64,000 nt of DNA from Fratercula arctica (taxonomy: Eukaryota; Chordata; Aves; Charadriiformes; Alcidae), in assembly GCA_947846985.1 (NCBI GenBank), contig CANTUZ010000025.1, positions 20,706,100 through 20,770,099 on the forward strand, read 5' to 3'. Every line of letters begins with the position of its first letter. Position 1 is the first letter of the stretch. Positions 24,524 through 33,347 of the stretch are shown piece by piece. The notes under the pieces were generated by a model, which worked only from the letters and a program-made list of their open reading frames with translations, made no database searches and was not told the DNA's origin. Position numbers and translations under genes: made by a program.

Positions 24524-24940
24524 TGTGGAGGAATGGCTGAGTGAGAAGGGACATGATTTGATTGCTATGAACAATCCAGCCTTTGACATGAGCCTAGAGG
24601 AGAAGCCTTAGCTACAGGCCCGAATGTGACCGTAAACTCCCCCTAAAGCTCTTAAAAAAAGCAGAAGTAACAAGAATGTAAACAAGATAAGCGGAACTAC
24701 ACCCGTGAATAGAAGAAGAAGAAGTTGCGATTAAGTGGCAGTGCGTGGACGCAAGACGTGTACCAATGAAATAATTGCTTTAATCACATAACATAAGTTG
24801 TAAACCAATTACATAGCTGTTGCTAACGCGTACTTTCAGTGCCTGTCTATAAATATGCTGTAAAAACTCGAATAAAGGGAGAACGATCATACTCACATTG
24901 AGACTTCGTCGTTACTCCGGGTCCGTCTCCCACTCCGACA
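24524..24940 (+). mobile_element. 5' LTR (type E) of composite provirus
   Basis: It starts TGTGGAGGAATGG and ends CACTCCGACA. A TATA box (TATAAATA) lies at 24,848-24,855 and a polyadenylation signal (AATAAA) at 24,871-24,876, so R starts close behind. TG and CA ends plus a 6-bp target duplication fit alpha/beta-like elements. Confidence 0.95.
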
Positions 24941-24942
24941 TC

Positions 24943-24960
24943 TGGCAGCAGAGGATGGTT
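24943..24960 (+). promoter_or_regulatory. primer-binding site, initiator-Met tRNA type (probable)
   Basis: Two bases after the LTR lies TGGCAGCAGAGGATGGTT. It is complementary to the 3' end of vertebrate initiator methionine tRNA except for one base at position 4. The tRNA would prime minus-strand synthesis. The assignment is from memory of the tRNA end. Confidence 0.6.
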
Positions 24961-25099
24961 CAGCGCGACTGAGTTCTCCGAGACTGCGGTAAGCAGCTAG
25001 AGGAGGGGAGTGGGAAACTTCGGCTGGGAGAGTGCTGCTTGGGCGCATCAGCGGAGCAGACAACAGTGTGAGGTCGCTCCTCACCTCCCAGGCGCAGCT

Positions 25100-25459
25100 A
25101 TGGAAACAGAAGCTGCGGCCACGCTACTTGCTGGGATCCTCTCTAAGAGAGGGATTGAAGCACCAGCGAAACAGTTGCTACTCGCTGGGATCCTCTCTAA
25201 GAGAGGGATTGAAGCACCAGCGAAACAGTTGATCAAGTTGATTAAATTGGGACAGAGATGGGGTCATTTTTCTGACACACCTATGTTGTTTTCGGTCTCG
25301 GAATGGCGGGATTTTGGAGGGACAATGTGGTATAAAATAATTGAAGGAGATGAAAAAGATGAAAAAGAAATAAAAGCCGTCCGTGGTTGTTGGACCGAAG
25401 ACCGGAGTAAGAAACCCGGGGATACTACCGCCGGCGCTAAGGTAGGCCGGGCTGCCTGA
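25100..25459 (+). pseudogene. gag: gag matrix region 1, betaretrovirus-like
   Basis: The frame starts at ATG 25,100 (METEAAATLLAGILSKRG) and runs 119 codons to a stop at 25,459. An in-frame upstream ATG exists at 25,010, but the leader there looks non-coding. The section KQLIKLIKLGQRWG followed by SVSEWRDFGG and MWYKIIEGDE resembles the betaretroviral matrix fold, which lies at the Gag N-terminus and targets the plasma membrane. A 54-bp tandem duplication gives a repeated 18-residue block near residues 9-44. There is no glycine at position 2, so no myristoylation signal. A second matrix-like start follows at 25,524, which makes this region surplus. Confidence 0.65.
25124..25231 (+). repeat. 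54-bp tandem duplication in matrix region 1
   Basis: Units at 25,124-25,177 and 25,178-25,231 differ at one position. The length is a multiple of three, so the frame is kept and 18 residues are doubled. Confidence 0.95.
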
Positions 25460-25523
25460 GAGAGGCAGGAGCGGATCTGCGACCCCACAGGAAGTGGGAG
25501 CCATCTAGAGTGGGAACGGTAGT

Positions 25524-25892
25524 ATGGGTTCAGCTGTATCAGCTGTGGAAAAGGCAGCGGTACAAAGTTTGCTGCAGCTGGCAAAAAGTGCCAGGGAAAA
25601 CCTTAGTGAGAGTGCTTTACTGGCACTATTATCTTGGTGCTGACGATGAGGATTGCTCAGAGATCCGACTCAGTTGTTTGACCTTTCAACATGGACTAGA
25701 ATTGGAGTGGAAATGTGGGAAGCAGTGCAGTCAGAGAATAAGGAAGCCCGGAACCTGGCAGGCACTTATCGACAGGTGAAGGGACTGATTGCAGGCATGC
25801 ATGGATCAGCTGTTATTGCCGCCGCAGCCCGGAGGGTGTTAGATGCAGCTGGGGAAGAGGGAAACAGTTTGTCCTCCAATGCATTCCTGTAA
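25524..25892 (+). pseudogene. gag: gag matrix region 2, with N-myristoylation signal
   Basis: ATG 25,524 opens MGSAVSAVEKAAVQSLLQL, with glycine at position 2 and serine at 6 as in myristoylated retroviral Gag. Two stop codons sit close together near 25,641-25,649. The same frame then continues as LRDPTQLFDLSTWTRIG, VEMWEAVQSENKE and AAAARRVLDAAGEEG to 25,892. A matrix domain is inferred from position, the signal and the DLSTWTRIG block. It is a second, unrelated-looking matrix after that at 25,100, which suggests recombination of two gag 5' ends. Confidence 0.65.
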
Positions 25893-26518
25893 TAAAGCAG
25901 TCAGAAAAGGAGTTCTGGGGGGCATCTGACAAATGGACATTTTCGCCGCCACCGCCGCCACCTCTCACGCCTCCACAACCGACCGCTCCACCGTACTCTG
26001 GTCTACCGGAGTCATCCACGCAGGTTCCCCCCAACTCTCCTCAGCCTATGGAAACATCATCATCCTTCGAGGACGTTCGTCTGAAAACCATCTATCCACC
26101 TAAAGATACTGCGGAGCTCCGTGACGCTCTCCGCAAACAACAGAACTCTATGCAGCAATTGCTCGCAGAAATGCAGAGACTTGATAAGGGTTTGAAAGCG
26201 GGCGCGATACGGGCTGCTTATAAAAAGGCTCATGAGGTTATCAAGGAGGGTTTGCAGGTGGTTGAGGAGAGGGTGTGTGGGAGTCCGGGAACGGGTGATC
26301 TGTCTGGGGCAGCAGCAGACGAGTCTGGGAATACGCAACAGTATAATGTATCAGAAAAGGGAGATAATGTTAAAGAGCAGAAAGTGAGGAGATGGATTTG
26401 TACACTGTTAAACGATGGGGAGATGGGTTTACAGGATGCAAATGAGTATTTGGCTCAGAAATTTGGGACTGGAGTAGGGGAGGAAGAACGGGCGGCTTGG
26501 AAAAGAGGGCAGTAAAGG
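25893..26518 (+). pseudogene. gag: gag middle region, proline-rich linker
   Basis: After a shift of frame from the matrix region, this frame reads FWGASDKWTFSPPPPPP and TAPPYSGLPESSTQVPP near 25,910-26,040, a proline-rich stretch with a PPY element like a retroviral late-budding motif. It then reads 26,048-26,515 (YPPKDTAELRDALRKQQ, LLAEMQRLDKG), probably helical. A stop at 26,516 interrupts gag before the capsid. The stop and the frame change show decay, although the LTRs are young; the defects may predate the last jump. Confidence 0.6.
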
Positions 26519-26912
26519 AGATGGGAAAATGCAAAAGAAAGGGCAACAAGTGAGGCAGAGTTAACTGTTGAAAAGGGTATGGAACAAAAAGGAGCTGTGG
26601 GGGGATCTAGCCCTGGAGGGGGACCGGTGTGGAAAGATCCAACTTTTGATACAGGACAAAGGTGGAAAGGTATTATAGAACATGCAGTGATAGAGGGCCA
26701 GATGCTACCGGGATCTCTTTCGGCCTTCCCAGTATTAACACAGGGGGGTCGTAGGGAATGGGTGCCATTTGATTGGAAGACTGTAAGTCATTTGCAACGA
26801 ACAGTAATGCAATACAGATATGACAACAAATACGTGATGACTTTATTACTTTCCTTTTTTAAAAAATCAAATTTTGCTTATGCGTGCGCAGCCGGAATCA
26901 GGGTCTTGCAGT
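26519..26912 (+). pseudogene. gag: gag capsid N-terminal region, truncated
   Basis: In the same frame as 26,048-26,515, the segment reads SAFPVLTQGGRREWVPFDW and LQRTVMQYRYDNKYVM. This is the start of a retroviral capsid N-terminal domain: a proline near its mature start followed by the WVPFDWKTV helix. Capsid coding breaks off after about 26,900. The major homology region, capsid C-terminus and nucleocapsid zinc knuckles are absent. Confidence 0.7.
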
Positions 26913-27079
26913 GTATTGTCAGAATGTCGGGGGAGAAGGACGGAGCCGGAGCCGCTTTGCTCCCGCTGCCGCCCGCGGCCGCCCCCCCCCCCCCCCCCAG
27001 CCATCTCCCTGAGATAGAAGTGGTGGTTTTTGTATGTCTGCTGTGTAAGTGTGTGTGGGTGCCAATTTATATCTGCTGA
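26913..27079 (+). other. GC-rich insert fused in frame to gag
   Basis: From about 26,924 the base composition changes to very GC-rich. The frame reads MSGEKDGAGAALLPLPPAA and then a proline run over a C homopolymer (about 26,982-26,998). It looks like the N-terminal coding end of a host CpG-rich first exon, but I cannot name a source gene. The frame stays open to 27,079. It could also be a retroviral linker. Confidence 0.35.
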
Positions 27080-28102
27080 CCAGCATCTGTGCTACTGGTT
27101 GTTTGTTGCTGTGTGCAGTGTCGTTTGGTGACTCCGCTTGAGCAGGTGTTCTGCCTGGTGTGGTACTGTTCTCGTACCTGACTAGGGCTGACACACTGTC
27201 AAGCGAAGAAGTTTGTATATACACAATGTTTAGATGTAAGGCGAGTGCACCCCAGGTAGATAGGCCATGATGGGCCGTAGAACTGATGGAAGTCCTGAAA
27301 TATTGGGGGAGTTTTCGCCAGCCGACATGCTTACGCTCTTGGGAATGGCTTACCCATGCAGGGCGTATGGCTGGTTGTTTGTTGTTTGCCTATAAGATCA
27401 TGGTTGATTGGGAAAAGGAGTTAAGCTAAAATCTATAGGATGCTCTGTAGGAAAATGAGAAACTTAAGGGTGAGCTCTTGTTGCAAGGCAGACTTTTATG
27501 TCAGCTGTAAGTGATGAGAAAAAAAAAAAGAGAAAAAAAGAGAATAAAAAAGAAAAAAAAGAAAAAGAGAAAAGAAAAAGAAGAAAAGAAAAAAGAAAAA
27601 AGAAAATAAAAAAAAGAAAAAAGAGAAAAAAGAAAAAAGAAAAGAAAAAGAAAAAAAAAGGAAAAAGGGAACAATTAGAAGGGAAATATGCCGTCTTAGC
27701 ACAAAAGTATGCCATACATGCTACGAGAAAGCAGCAGAAAAAGAGAAATAAGACACCTGATTCAAGCAGTACTATAGAGATATGTTTTGGGTTTTTTTTC
27801 CTATATGTATATATGTTATTGCATGCCTTTGTAAATTACTCTGTGTTATACCCTGCGAGACTAAATGAACCCCAGCAGAAGCGGTCTCTTGAGCAAGGGG
27901 GTGGAATATGGGAAAGCAACGGAAGATCAGCAAGGAGGATTGTAAATATGCTCAAGGGACTTGCACCTGGGTGCTGGAAAACACATATATCACACTAATT
28001 GTTATTCAGTCTCAGATGCTTGCAAGAAAAACACTTAGATGACATAAGTCTGTAATGGACTCAGGGACACCTTATCTAGCTGCCTGAGAATCTTGGCCTG
28101 TT
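27080..28102 (+). other. unrecognised internal region of composite provirus
   Basis: No retroviral protein motif was recognised where protease and RT should be. A frame near 27,288-27,426 reads EVLKYWGSFRQPTCLRSW and ends shortly after. A charged, coiled-coil-like reading (ENEKLKGELLLQG before, REQLEGKYAVLAQKY after) flanks the purine tract at 27,506-27,668. The origin is unknown. Confidence 0.4.
27506..27668 (+). repeat. A/G-only (polypurine) low-complexity tract
   Basis: About 160 bases consist almost only of A and G in variable (A)nG units, with a few T. The plus strand would encode lysine/arginine/glutamate repeats. It probably grew by slippage and sits in the place of pro-pol in the composite provirus. 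Confidence 0.9.
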
Positions 28103-28160
28103 GTGGAAGAAGATCAAAGCACAGTACCAGCAAGAACAGGGAGTCCGCATGCGCTCTTGC

Positions 28161-28228
28161 TAACAAGGACTCTTTCGCTGCCAAGGATTCTTGATAACAA
28201 GGACTCTCTCGCTGCCAGGGATAAATTT
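28161..28228 (+). repeat. 34-bp imperfect tandem duplication
   Basis: TAACAAGGACTCT..CGCTGCCA occurs at 28,161 and again at 28,195. It lies just before the first env TM region. Confidence 0.75.
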
Positions 28229-28662
28229 AGTAATGCTACTAGTACAGCTGTTTCTGAGTTATTGCTAGATGTAGATAGTATTCAACATGCGACGCTGCAA
28301 AACAGAGCTGCTATTGACTTTTTGCTTTTAGCTCACGGACACGGTTGTCAAGATTTTAAAGGACTGTGTTGTATGAATCTAAGTGACCGCTCCATGCCCA
28401 GTTGCAAGAACTGCACCGACCGAGCCAGCAACTTGTGGAGACCACTGGGTGAAATCTCTTTGCTGGATGGACTTGGGGGTGGGGTTGGTTGAAGGAAATT
28501 ATACTCATTATCTGTGTGGAAGGAATCTGTCTGTTATGTTTAGTATGCTATTTGCTATGTTTAATAAGCATTATACGATCAGTTGCAGATGTTGCTTTGC
28601 ATCATACCCTTGTACGAGTTATAGAATACTGTTGTGTCCCAACTATGGGCCACGGGGTGGCA
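28226..28662 (+). pseudogene. env: env transmembrane subunit fragment 1, alpharetrovirus-like
   Basis: The frame to 28,492 contains [17 protein letters not shown] and then a cysteine pattern C-x6-CC (cysteines in GCQDFKGLCC), the conserved loop of retroviral TM that binds the surface subunit in related viruses. It follows the heptad-like [14 protein letters not shown] helix. After a one-base frame change around 28,490 a membrane anchor reads IILIICVEGICLLCLVCYLL, with a cytoplasmic tail to about 28,660 that runs up to an LTR fragment. The surface subunit and fusion peptide are absent. Compared with fragment 2 (30,199) it is clearly diverged, so it is not a recent tandem copy. Confidence 0.8.
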
Positions 28663-29050
28663 TGTGTAAGGGATAATAGAGGATGGTTCGAGTGAGACAC
28701 AATGGAGAATTACTAGTTGAACCAAACCCAGTATGCATGTTGGGGAAAAGGGACTCAGTACTGTTGCTGAAAAACTATATGTGTATCCATGAGAACCTAA
28801 CTTTCAAAGAAGAAGATAACAAGGAGGGAGTACAACAATGTAGTCATGTATCAGACATCCGCAGTTAGCAAAGCTGGATCATGAATCTGGTGAGGCTCGC
28901 TGCATGTGCTGGCCACGCATGCAGTGACCCTAGCCTGTACTTTTCCACTCAAGGGGCAGGATATAAGGGGGCTGTCTCGGGTCGGAGAGAGGGGGTTAGA
29001 CATGAGCGCACTTTGAAGATACAGGGGACGCCCTGAAGCGCTGTGTCTGC
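28663..29050 (+). mobile_element. truncated LTR type G inside composite provirus
   Basis: It begins TGTGTAAGGGATAATAGAGG and follows the solo LTR at 32,499 through CTGCATGTGCTGGCCACGC, the TATA-like GGATATAAGG and GATACAGGGGAC. It stops matching at about 29,050, past the TATA box. The rest of the LTR is missing. Env TM fragment 1 ends right at its start, as expected for the natural 3' end of a type G retrovirus. Confidence 0.85.
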
Positions 29051-29891
29051 ACCACCACCCCCCCTCCCTGGTAGGTTCCACGTTCATTAACCCCAACAGC
29101 TCAGAAAGCATTACAGCACATTGTAGATTTGTTTATGATACATCAAAAATTTCAACCTTACGCCCTGATAGGACAGTGGGATGATACACTCGCAAAGAGC
29201 CTGACTGTATTAGAGTGAGTATTTTTGCCACATACCTTTTCAAAAAATAGTAACTATGATGACTGAAATGTTAGCACAATTGATTTCACAGGGTCGTTTG
29301 CGCTGTCAGCAGCCGGCTTCTCTGCCATCATTTGCAGGGATTACCCTGCGAGGGCTTACACCTGATGAACTTTGGCAATCCGATGTAATGCACATTATGG
29401 AATTTGGACGTTTGCGCTATGTACATGTTTCAATTGATTTGTTTTCTCACCTTGTTGTAGCTAGTGCTCATATAGGAGAGAAGGCTTGTGATGTTATTCG
29501 ACATTAGTTGCAATGCATTGCAGTCATGAGAGTACCGAAAACTGTAAAAAATGATAACAGACCAGCTTATGTGTTTGCTAAAATACAGGCCTCTTTACAG
29601 ACATGGGGTATCAAACATGTCACTGGTATTCCTCATTCCCCAACTGGGCAAGCAATTCTGAAACGTATTCATCATACCTTAAAAACCATGCTTGATAAAT
29701 GAAAAAGGGGGAATCCCGTAGGTATGACACCTCAAGAGCGATTGTATAAAGCAACTTATGTTTTAAATTTTTTAAACATGTCATCTTTGTCATCCAATGC
29801 TTGTCGTGCTGTATTTTAGACTACTTACAGAAAATAGTGCAAAAAATGATTAATTAAGCTTTGTTGTAGAAAAAATAAAAAAAGGGGGAAT
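29051..29891 (+). pseudogene. pol: integrase fragment with polypurine tract, betaretrovirus-like
   Basis: Frame 29,256-29,507 reads LWQSDVMHIMEFGRLRYVH, with the first catalytic aspartate. After a stop, frame 29,508-29,702 reads VKNDNRPAYVF (second aspartate region) and GIPHSPTGQAILKRIHHTL. In that last block the catalytic glutamate is replaced by lysine. A further stop precedes MTPQERLYKATYVLNFLN. The block ends with the polypurine tract AAAAAAAGGGGGAAT directly before an LTR start. RT and RNase H are missing. This is the 3' part of a second element within the composite provirus. Confidence 0.8.
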
Positions 29892-30198
29892 TGTGGAGAT
29901 AGAGAGCAGCGTAGGGAATCTGTTTGGCCTTGATGAGACAAAGCTGTACCCGTGAGAGGCGCCTTGAGAAGCAAGCGCCAGGAGATATCAGCAAGGAAAG
30001 GAATGTGAAAAGCAAAGCTGCTGCTCCGTGTGAACAGTCAGAGACGACCAGTTAGAAGACACTGAGAAGCGCGTGGCAATCGACCTTCAACCTATCAGCA
30101 GGATGCTGCCTGCGCGTGGACAGCTCATGAAAATAGCATGCAGCCAATCAGTAGGAGTTAGAGCGCGTGAACAGATAGCATAATACTATAAATGTAAC
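29892..30198 (+). mobile_element. truncated LTR type F inside composite provirus
   Basis: It starts TGTGGAGATAGAGAGC and matches the solo LTR 10,737-11,147 (reverse) until CTATAAATGTAAC at 30,198, just after the TATA box. R and U5 are missing. Env TM fragment 2 starts at the next base. Confidence 0.9.
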
Positions 30199-30716
30199 GA
30201 TAGCCAATGTCACCACAGAAATAATTGAAAGTTTGTTAGAAGATCAGAATAGCCTGTGCCATGCGATTTTGCAAAATAGAGCAGCAATTGACTTTTTGTT
30301 ATTAGCTCAAGGACATGGTTGCGAAGATTTTGAGGGTATGTGTTGTATGAATTTGTCCGATCACACTGAATCAATTCACAAACAGTTGCAGTGGTTAAAA
30401 GAACATACAAACAAAATTCAGCAAACTCATGGGTTTTTGATGAGTGGCTAACTACCTTGTTTGGAAGTATGCCACAATGGCTATTAGAATTGCTTGTTGA
30501 AGGCTTGCGTATTATAATAATTCTTGTAATCATAAGTTTGTGCTTATGTGTAGTCCTTTCTTGTATTAAGAGAGCTATGTTAAAAGTAATAAACCAAGCC
30601 TGGATTGTTCAAAAACAAGAAGGGGGAATTGTGGAGGAATGGCTGAGTGAGAAGGGACATGATTTGATTGCTATGAACAATCCAGCCTTTGACATGAGCC
30701 TAGAGGAGAAGCCTTA
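30199..30716 (+). pseudogene. env: env transmembrane subunit fragment 2, alpharetrovirus-like
   Basis: The open frame up to 30,451 reads [30 protein letters not shown], the C-x6-CC loop ([10 protein letters not shown]), [12 protein letters not shown] and [10 protein letters not shown]. These are the helices and disulphide loop of a retroviral fusion subunit. A one-base shift near 30,430 separates it from the membrane-near part ([19 protein letters not shown]) and anchor (IIIILVIISLCLCVVLS), which continue in frame into the 3' LTR up to 30,716. The surface subunit is absent. The reading frame overlapping the LTR start suits this being the native env of the type E element. Confidence 0.85.
30617..30629 (+). 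promoter_or_regulatory. polypurine tract of composite provirus
   Basis: AAGAAGGGGGAAT lies directly before the 3' LTR start. It would resist RNase H and prime plus-strand synthesis. Confidence 0.85.
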
Positions 30717-31046
30717 GCTACAGGCCCGAATGTGACCGTGAACTCCCCCTAAAGCTCTTAAAAAAAGCAGAAGTAACAAGAATGTAAACAAGATAAGCGG
30801 AACTACACCCGTGAATAGAAGAAGAAGAAGTTGCGATTAAGTGGCAGTGCGTGGACGCAAGACGTGTACCAATGAAATAATTGCTTTAATCACATAACAT
30901 AAGTTGTAAACCAATTACATAGCTGTTGCTAACGCGTACTTTCAGTGCCTGTCTATAAATATGCTGTAAAAACTCGAATAAAGGGAGAACGATCATACTC
31001 ACATTGAGACTTCGTCGTTACTCCGGGTCTGTCTCCCACTCCGACA
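30630..31046 (+). mobile_element. 3' LTR (type E) of composite provirus
   Basis: 417 bp, nearly identical to 24,524-24,940. A TATA box (TATAAATA) lies at 30,954-30,961. The insertion ends in CCGACA, followed by the duplicated gaaacc. Confidence 0.95.
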
Positions 31047-31052
31047 GAAACC

Positions 31053-31443
31053 TTCTGTTCTTAAAGACTGGAAAAGAAGGTGTTTGCTAGAGCGTTACCA
31101 GTAACTGCCTCTCATGTCTCTCTGTTCTGTCACAGCTGAGAGTCTCCCTTTAACTTTTTTTTTATTTTATTTTTAATTTGGCCAGTCTAAAGGATGGATA
31201 AATATCTTAGCCTTTCTGTTAACGTTTACATTAGCTCTATCCAGAACAATGATAAAGCACTGCTCTTTGCTGAGATAATAATACCAAAGTCTTATTTTTG
31301 GGCTTAATGTTGTTTTAATACTTTTCTTAATGTAGTCTAGTCCTTGGGCTTGTTTGGACAGCACAGGTCCCATCCAGCTGGTCTACAAAGCACAGCACAG
31401 TGTAACCAGATCTCCTACTATAGCTACAGTTAGAGGGTATACC
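31053..31443. other. gene-free stretch
   Basis: Nothing recognised; it continues the sequence left of the composite provirus and has a T-run near 31,157. Confidence 0.6.
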
Positions 31444-31990
31444 TTCATAGTGGTTTAGCCCCAGTATGCAGCTAAGCACCACACAGCCACTTGCTCACTT
31501 CCCCCCAGTGGAATGGGGGAGAGATTCAGATGAGTAAAAGTGAGAAAACTCAAGGGCTGAGATAAATACAGTTTAATAGGTAAAGCAAAATAAGGAATTC
31601 AGTCACCACTGCCCATTGGCAGGCAGGTATTCAGCCATCTCCAGGAAAGCAGGGCTCCATCACAAGTAATGGTTACTTGGGAAGACAAACGCCATAGCTC
31701 CTTCTTCTTCCTCCAGCTTTTATTGCTGAGCATTACATGATATGGTATGGAATATCCCTTTGGTCATTTGGGGTCAGCTGTCCCAACTGTGTCCCCTCCC
31801 AACTTCTTGTACACCTCCACTCATTGGTGGGGTGGTGAGAAGCAGAAAAGGCCTTGACTCTGTGTAAGCACTGTTCAGAAATAACTAAAACATCCCTGTA
31901 TCATAAACACTGTTTTCAGCACAAATCCAAAACATAGCCCCATAGAAGCTACTATGAAGGAATTTAACTCTATCCCAGCCAAAACCAGTA
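31444..31990 (-). mobile_element. LTR type B, minus strand, probably solo
   Basis: It matches 6,155-6,724 at both ends (plus strand GCTAAGCACCACACAG near the start, TATCCCAGCCAAAACCAG at the end) and inside (GGTCAGCTGTCCCAACTG). No internal ERV sequence adjoins. No target duplication is clear. Confidence 0.85.
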
Positions 31991-32493
31991 AAACTTTGAA
32001 GAACAACAGTGTCCACCAGCTGCTTTCAGCCCAGTTTCTTAGGAGAGATGACCTTTGCAATCATGCCCTACGTGCCTGTCTCTCTGAGAGAGGTGTCGAA
32101 ATCTCAAAGATATTAACAACTCTGAGGAAGTGGACAACTTAGCAGAGGAGGAAGGTCGTGCAGTTACCCTGACTGACAGCCTGTAATGTGAATGCAAACC
32201 CTATTAGATACTATTCACAGCAAGCAAGAAGATGAGTGCCTGTCCATGCCCCCTCAGAACTGACATGGGATGCAAATCCAAGAAAATAAGCCATCGTTAG
32301 CTCCTCTCCTTTATATAATATGACATTGTTAAATGATTAATTCCCATGGCTTCCTAGACTTTGCCTTTTGTACACCACTGTGTTACAAAGGGAGCAGCTT
32401 CCTGCAGCCACTTCTTGCTCTGATGTTGCAGTCTCCTACTACTCTTCAAAATACTGGATTGAACAAGGCACTGGCAAGAGCAGCACTAAGGAT
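31991..32493. other. gene-free stretch
   Basis: No gene or named repeat was recognised between the two LTRs. Confidence 0.55.
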
Positions 32494-32498
32494 CACAG

Positions 32499-33136
32499 TG
32501 TGTTAGGGATAATAGAGGATGGTCTGAGTGAGACACGACAGAAAATTACTAGTTGAACCAAACCCAGTATACGTGACTCTCAGTACTGTTGCTGCAAAAA
32601 CTATGTGTGTATCCATGAGAACCTGACCTTCAAAGAAGAAGATAACAAGAAGGGAGTACAACAATGTAGTCATGTATCAGACAGCTGCTGTTAGCAAAGC
32701 TGGATCATGAGCCTGGTGAGGCTCGCTGCATGCGCTGGCCACGCATGCAGCGACTCTAGCCTGTACTTTTCCACTCAATCTGGTGCAGGATATAAGGGGG
32801 CTGTCTCTGGCCAGAGAGGGAGAGAGACATGAGCCCACTTTGAAGATACAGGGGACACCCTGAACAAGCGCTGTGCCTACCTCTCTCTGCCGTACCGATG
32901 GGTGTCCTCATTATCCTGCTGCTCAGCAGTACTACTATGATCTATGGGGTGGTAAGACTCTCTGAAGTAACTTTTGGGACATTTGGGAACTGCTTAGCAA
33001 GGTTTTGCAATAAAGCTGAATTCACTGCTTTTTTTCTCTGTAGCAAGGCTTCACAATAAAGCAGAGTTAACCTTTTTTTTCCTTTGTGTGGGCTCTGGTT
33101 TTTACGTTGGAATCTTTAAAAAAAGAACCAGTTACA
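32499..33136 (+). mobile_element. solo LTR type G with 5-bp target duplication
   Basis: It begins TGTGTTAGGGATAATAG and ends AACCAGTTACA. The flanks cacag (32,494-32,498) and cacag (33,137-33,141) are identical. A TATA-like GGATATAAGG lies near 32,787. Near the 3' end an AATAAAGC-containing block of about 45 bp is doubled, giving two AATAAA signals, whereas the copy at 9,041 has one. Confidence 0.92.
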
Positions 33137-33347
33137 CACAGTTCAAACTTTGTCTTCAAGGAAGGATAGATATTGCGGGAACACACCCTTGAAGACATCT
33201 GTTAACCATAACATCAGGGGTGGTAAATAAAATTGTCTTGGTTGTGGACAAACACTCTGAAACCAGAAGGTCTTCCTGATCAGCTGGTGAAACATTAACA
33301 TAGCTCTTGTCTGTACTAGCTGTGGAATTGTGCTTAAAATGCGTTAG

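Larger units (their letters stand above)
24518..31052 (+). mobile_element. composite endogenous retrovirus with paired 417-bp LTRs
   Basis: Two LTRs of equal length (24,524-24,940 and 30,630-31,046) differ by two substitutions that I can find (A/G at about 24,631 and C/T at about 24,924 of the 5' copy). The 6-bp flanks gaaacc (24,518-24,523 and 31,047-31,052) are identical, so the whole unit inserted once and recently. Inside are a primer-binding site, two matrix-like gag regions, a capsid piece, an env TM region followed by a foreign LTR fragment, an integrase region followed by another foreign LTR fragment, then a second env TM region and the polypurine tract. RT, RNase H and protease are missing, so it depended on enzymes supplied by other elements. 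No intact gene remains. Confidence 0.88.

Noticed and set aside
24943..24960. A tRNA gene fragment
   Set aside because: Only the 3' 18 bases of a tRNA are matched, two bases after an LTR, so it is a primer-binding site.
24518..31052. A replication-competent or exogenous retrovirus
   Set aside because: Protease, RT and the env surface subunit are missing, gag and integrase carry stops, and the whole lies in host DNA with a target duplication.
31444..31990. Target duplication for the type B LTR
   Set aside because: No matching 4-6 bp flanks could be found at the blurred ends.
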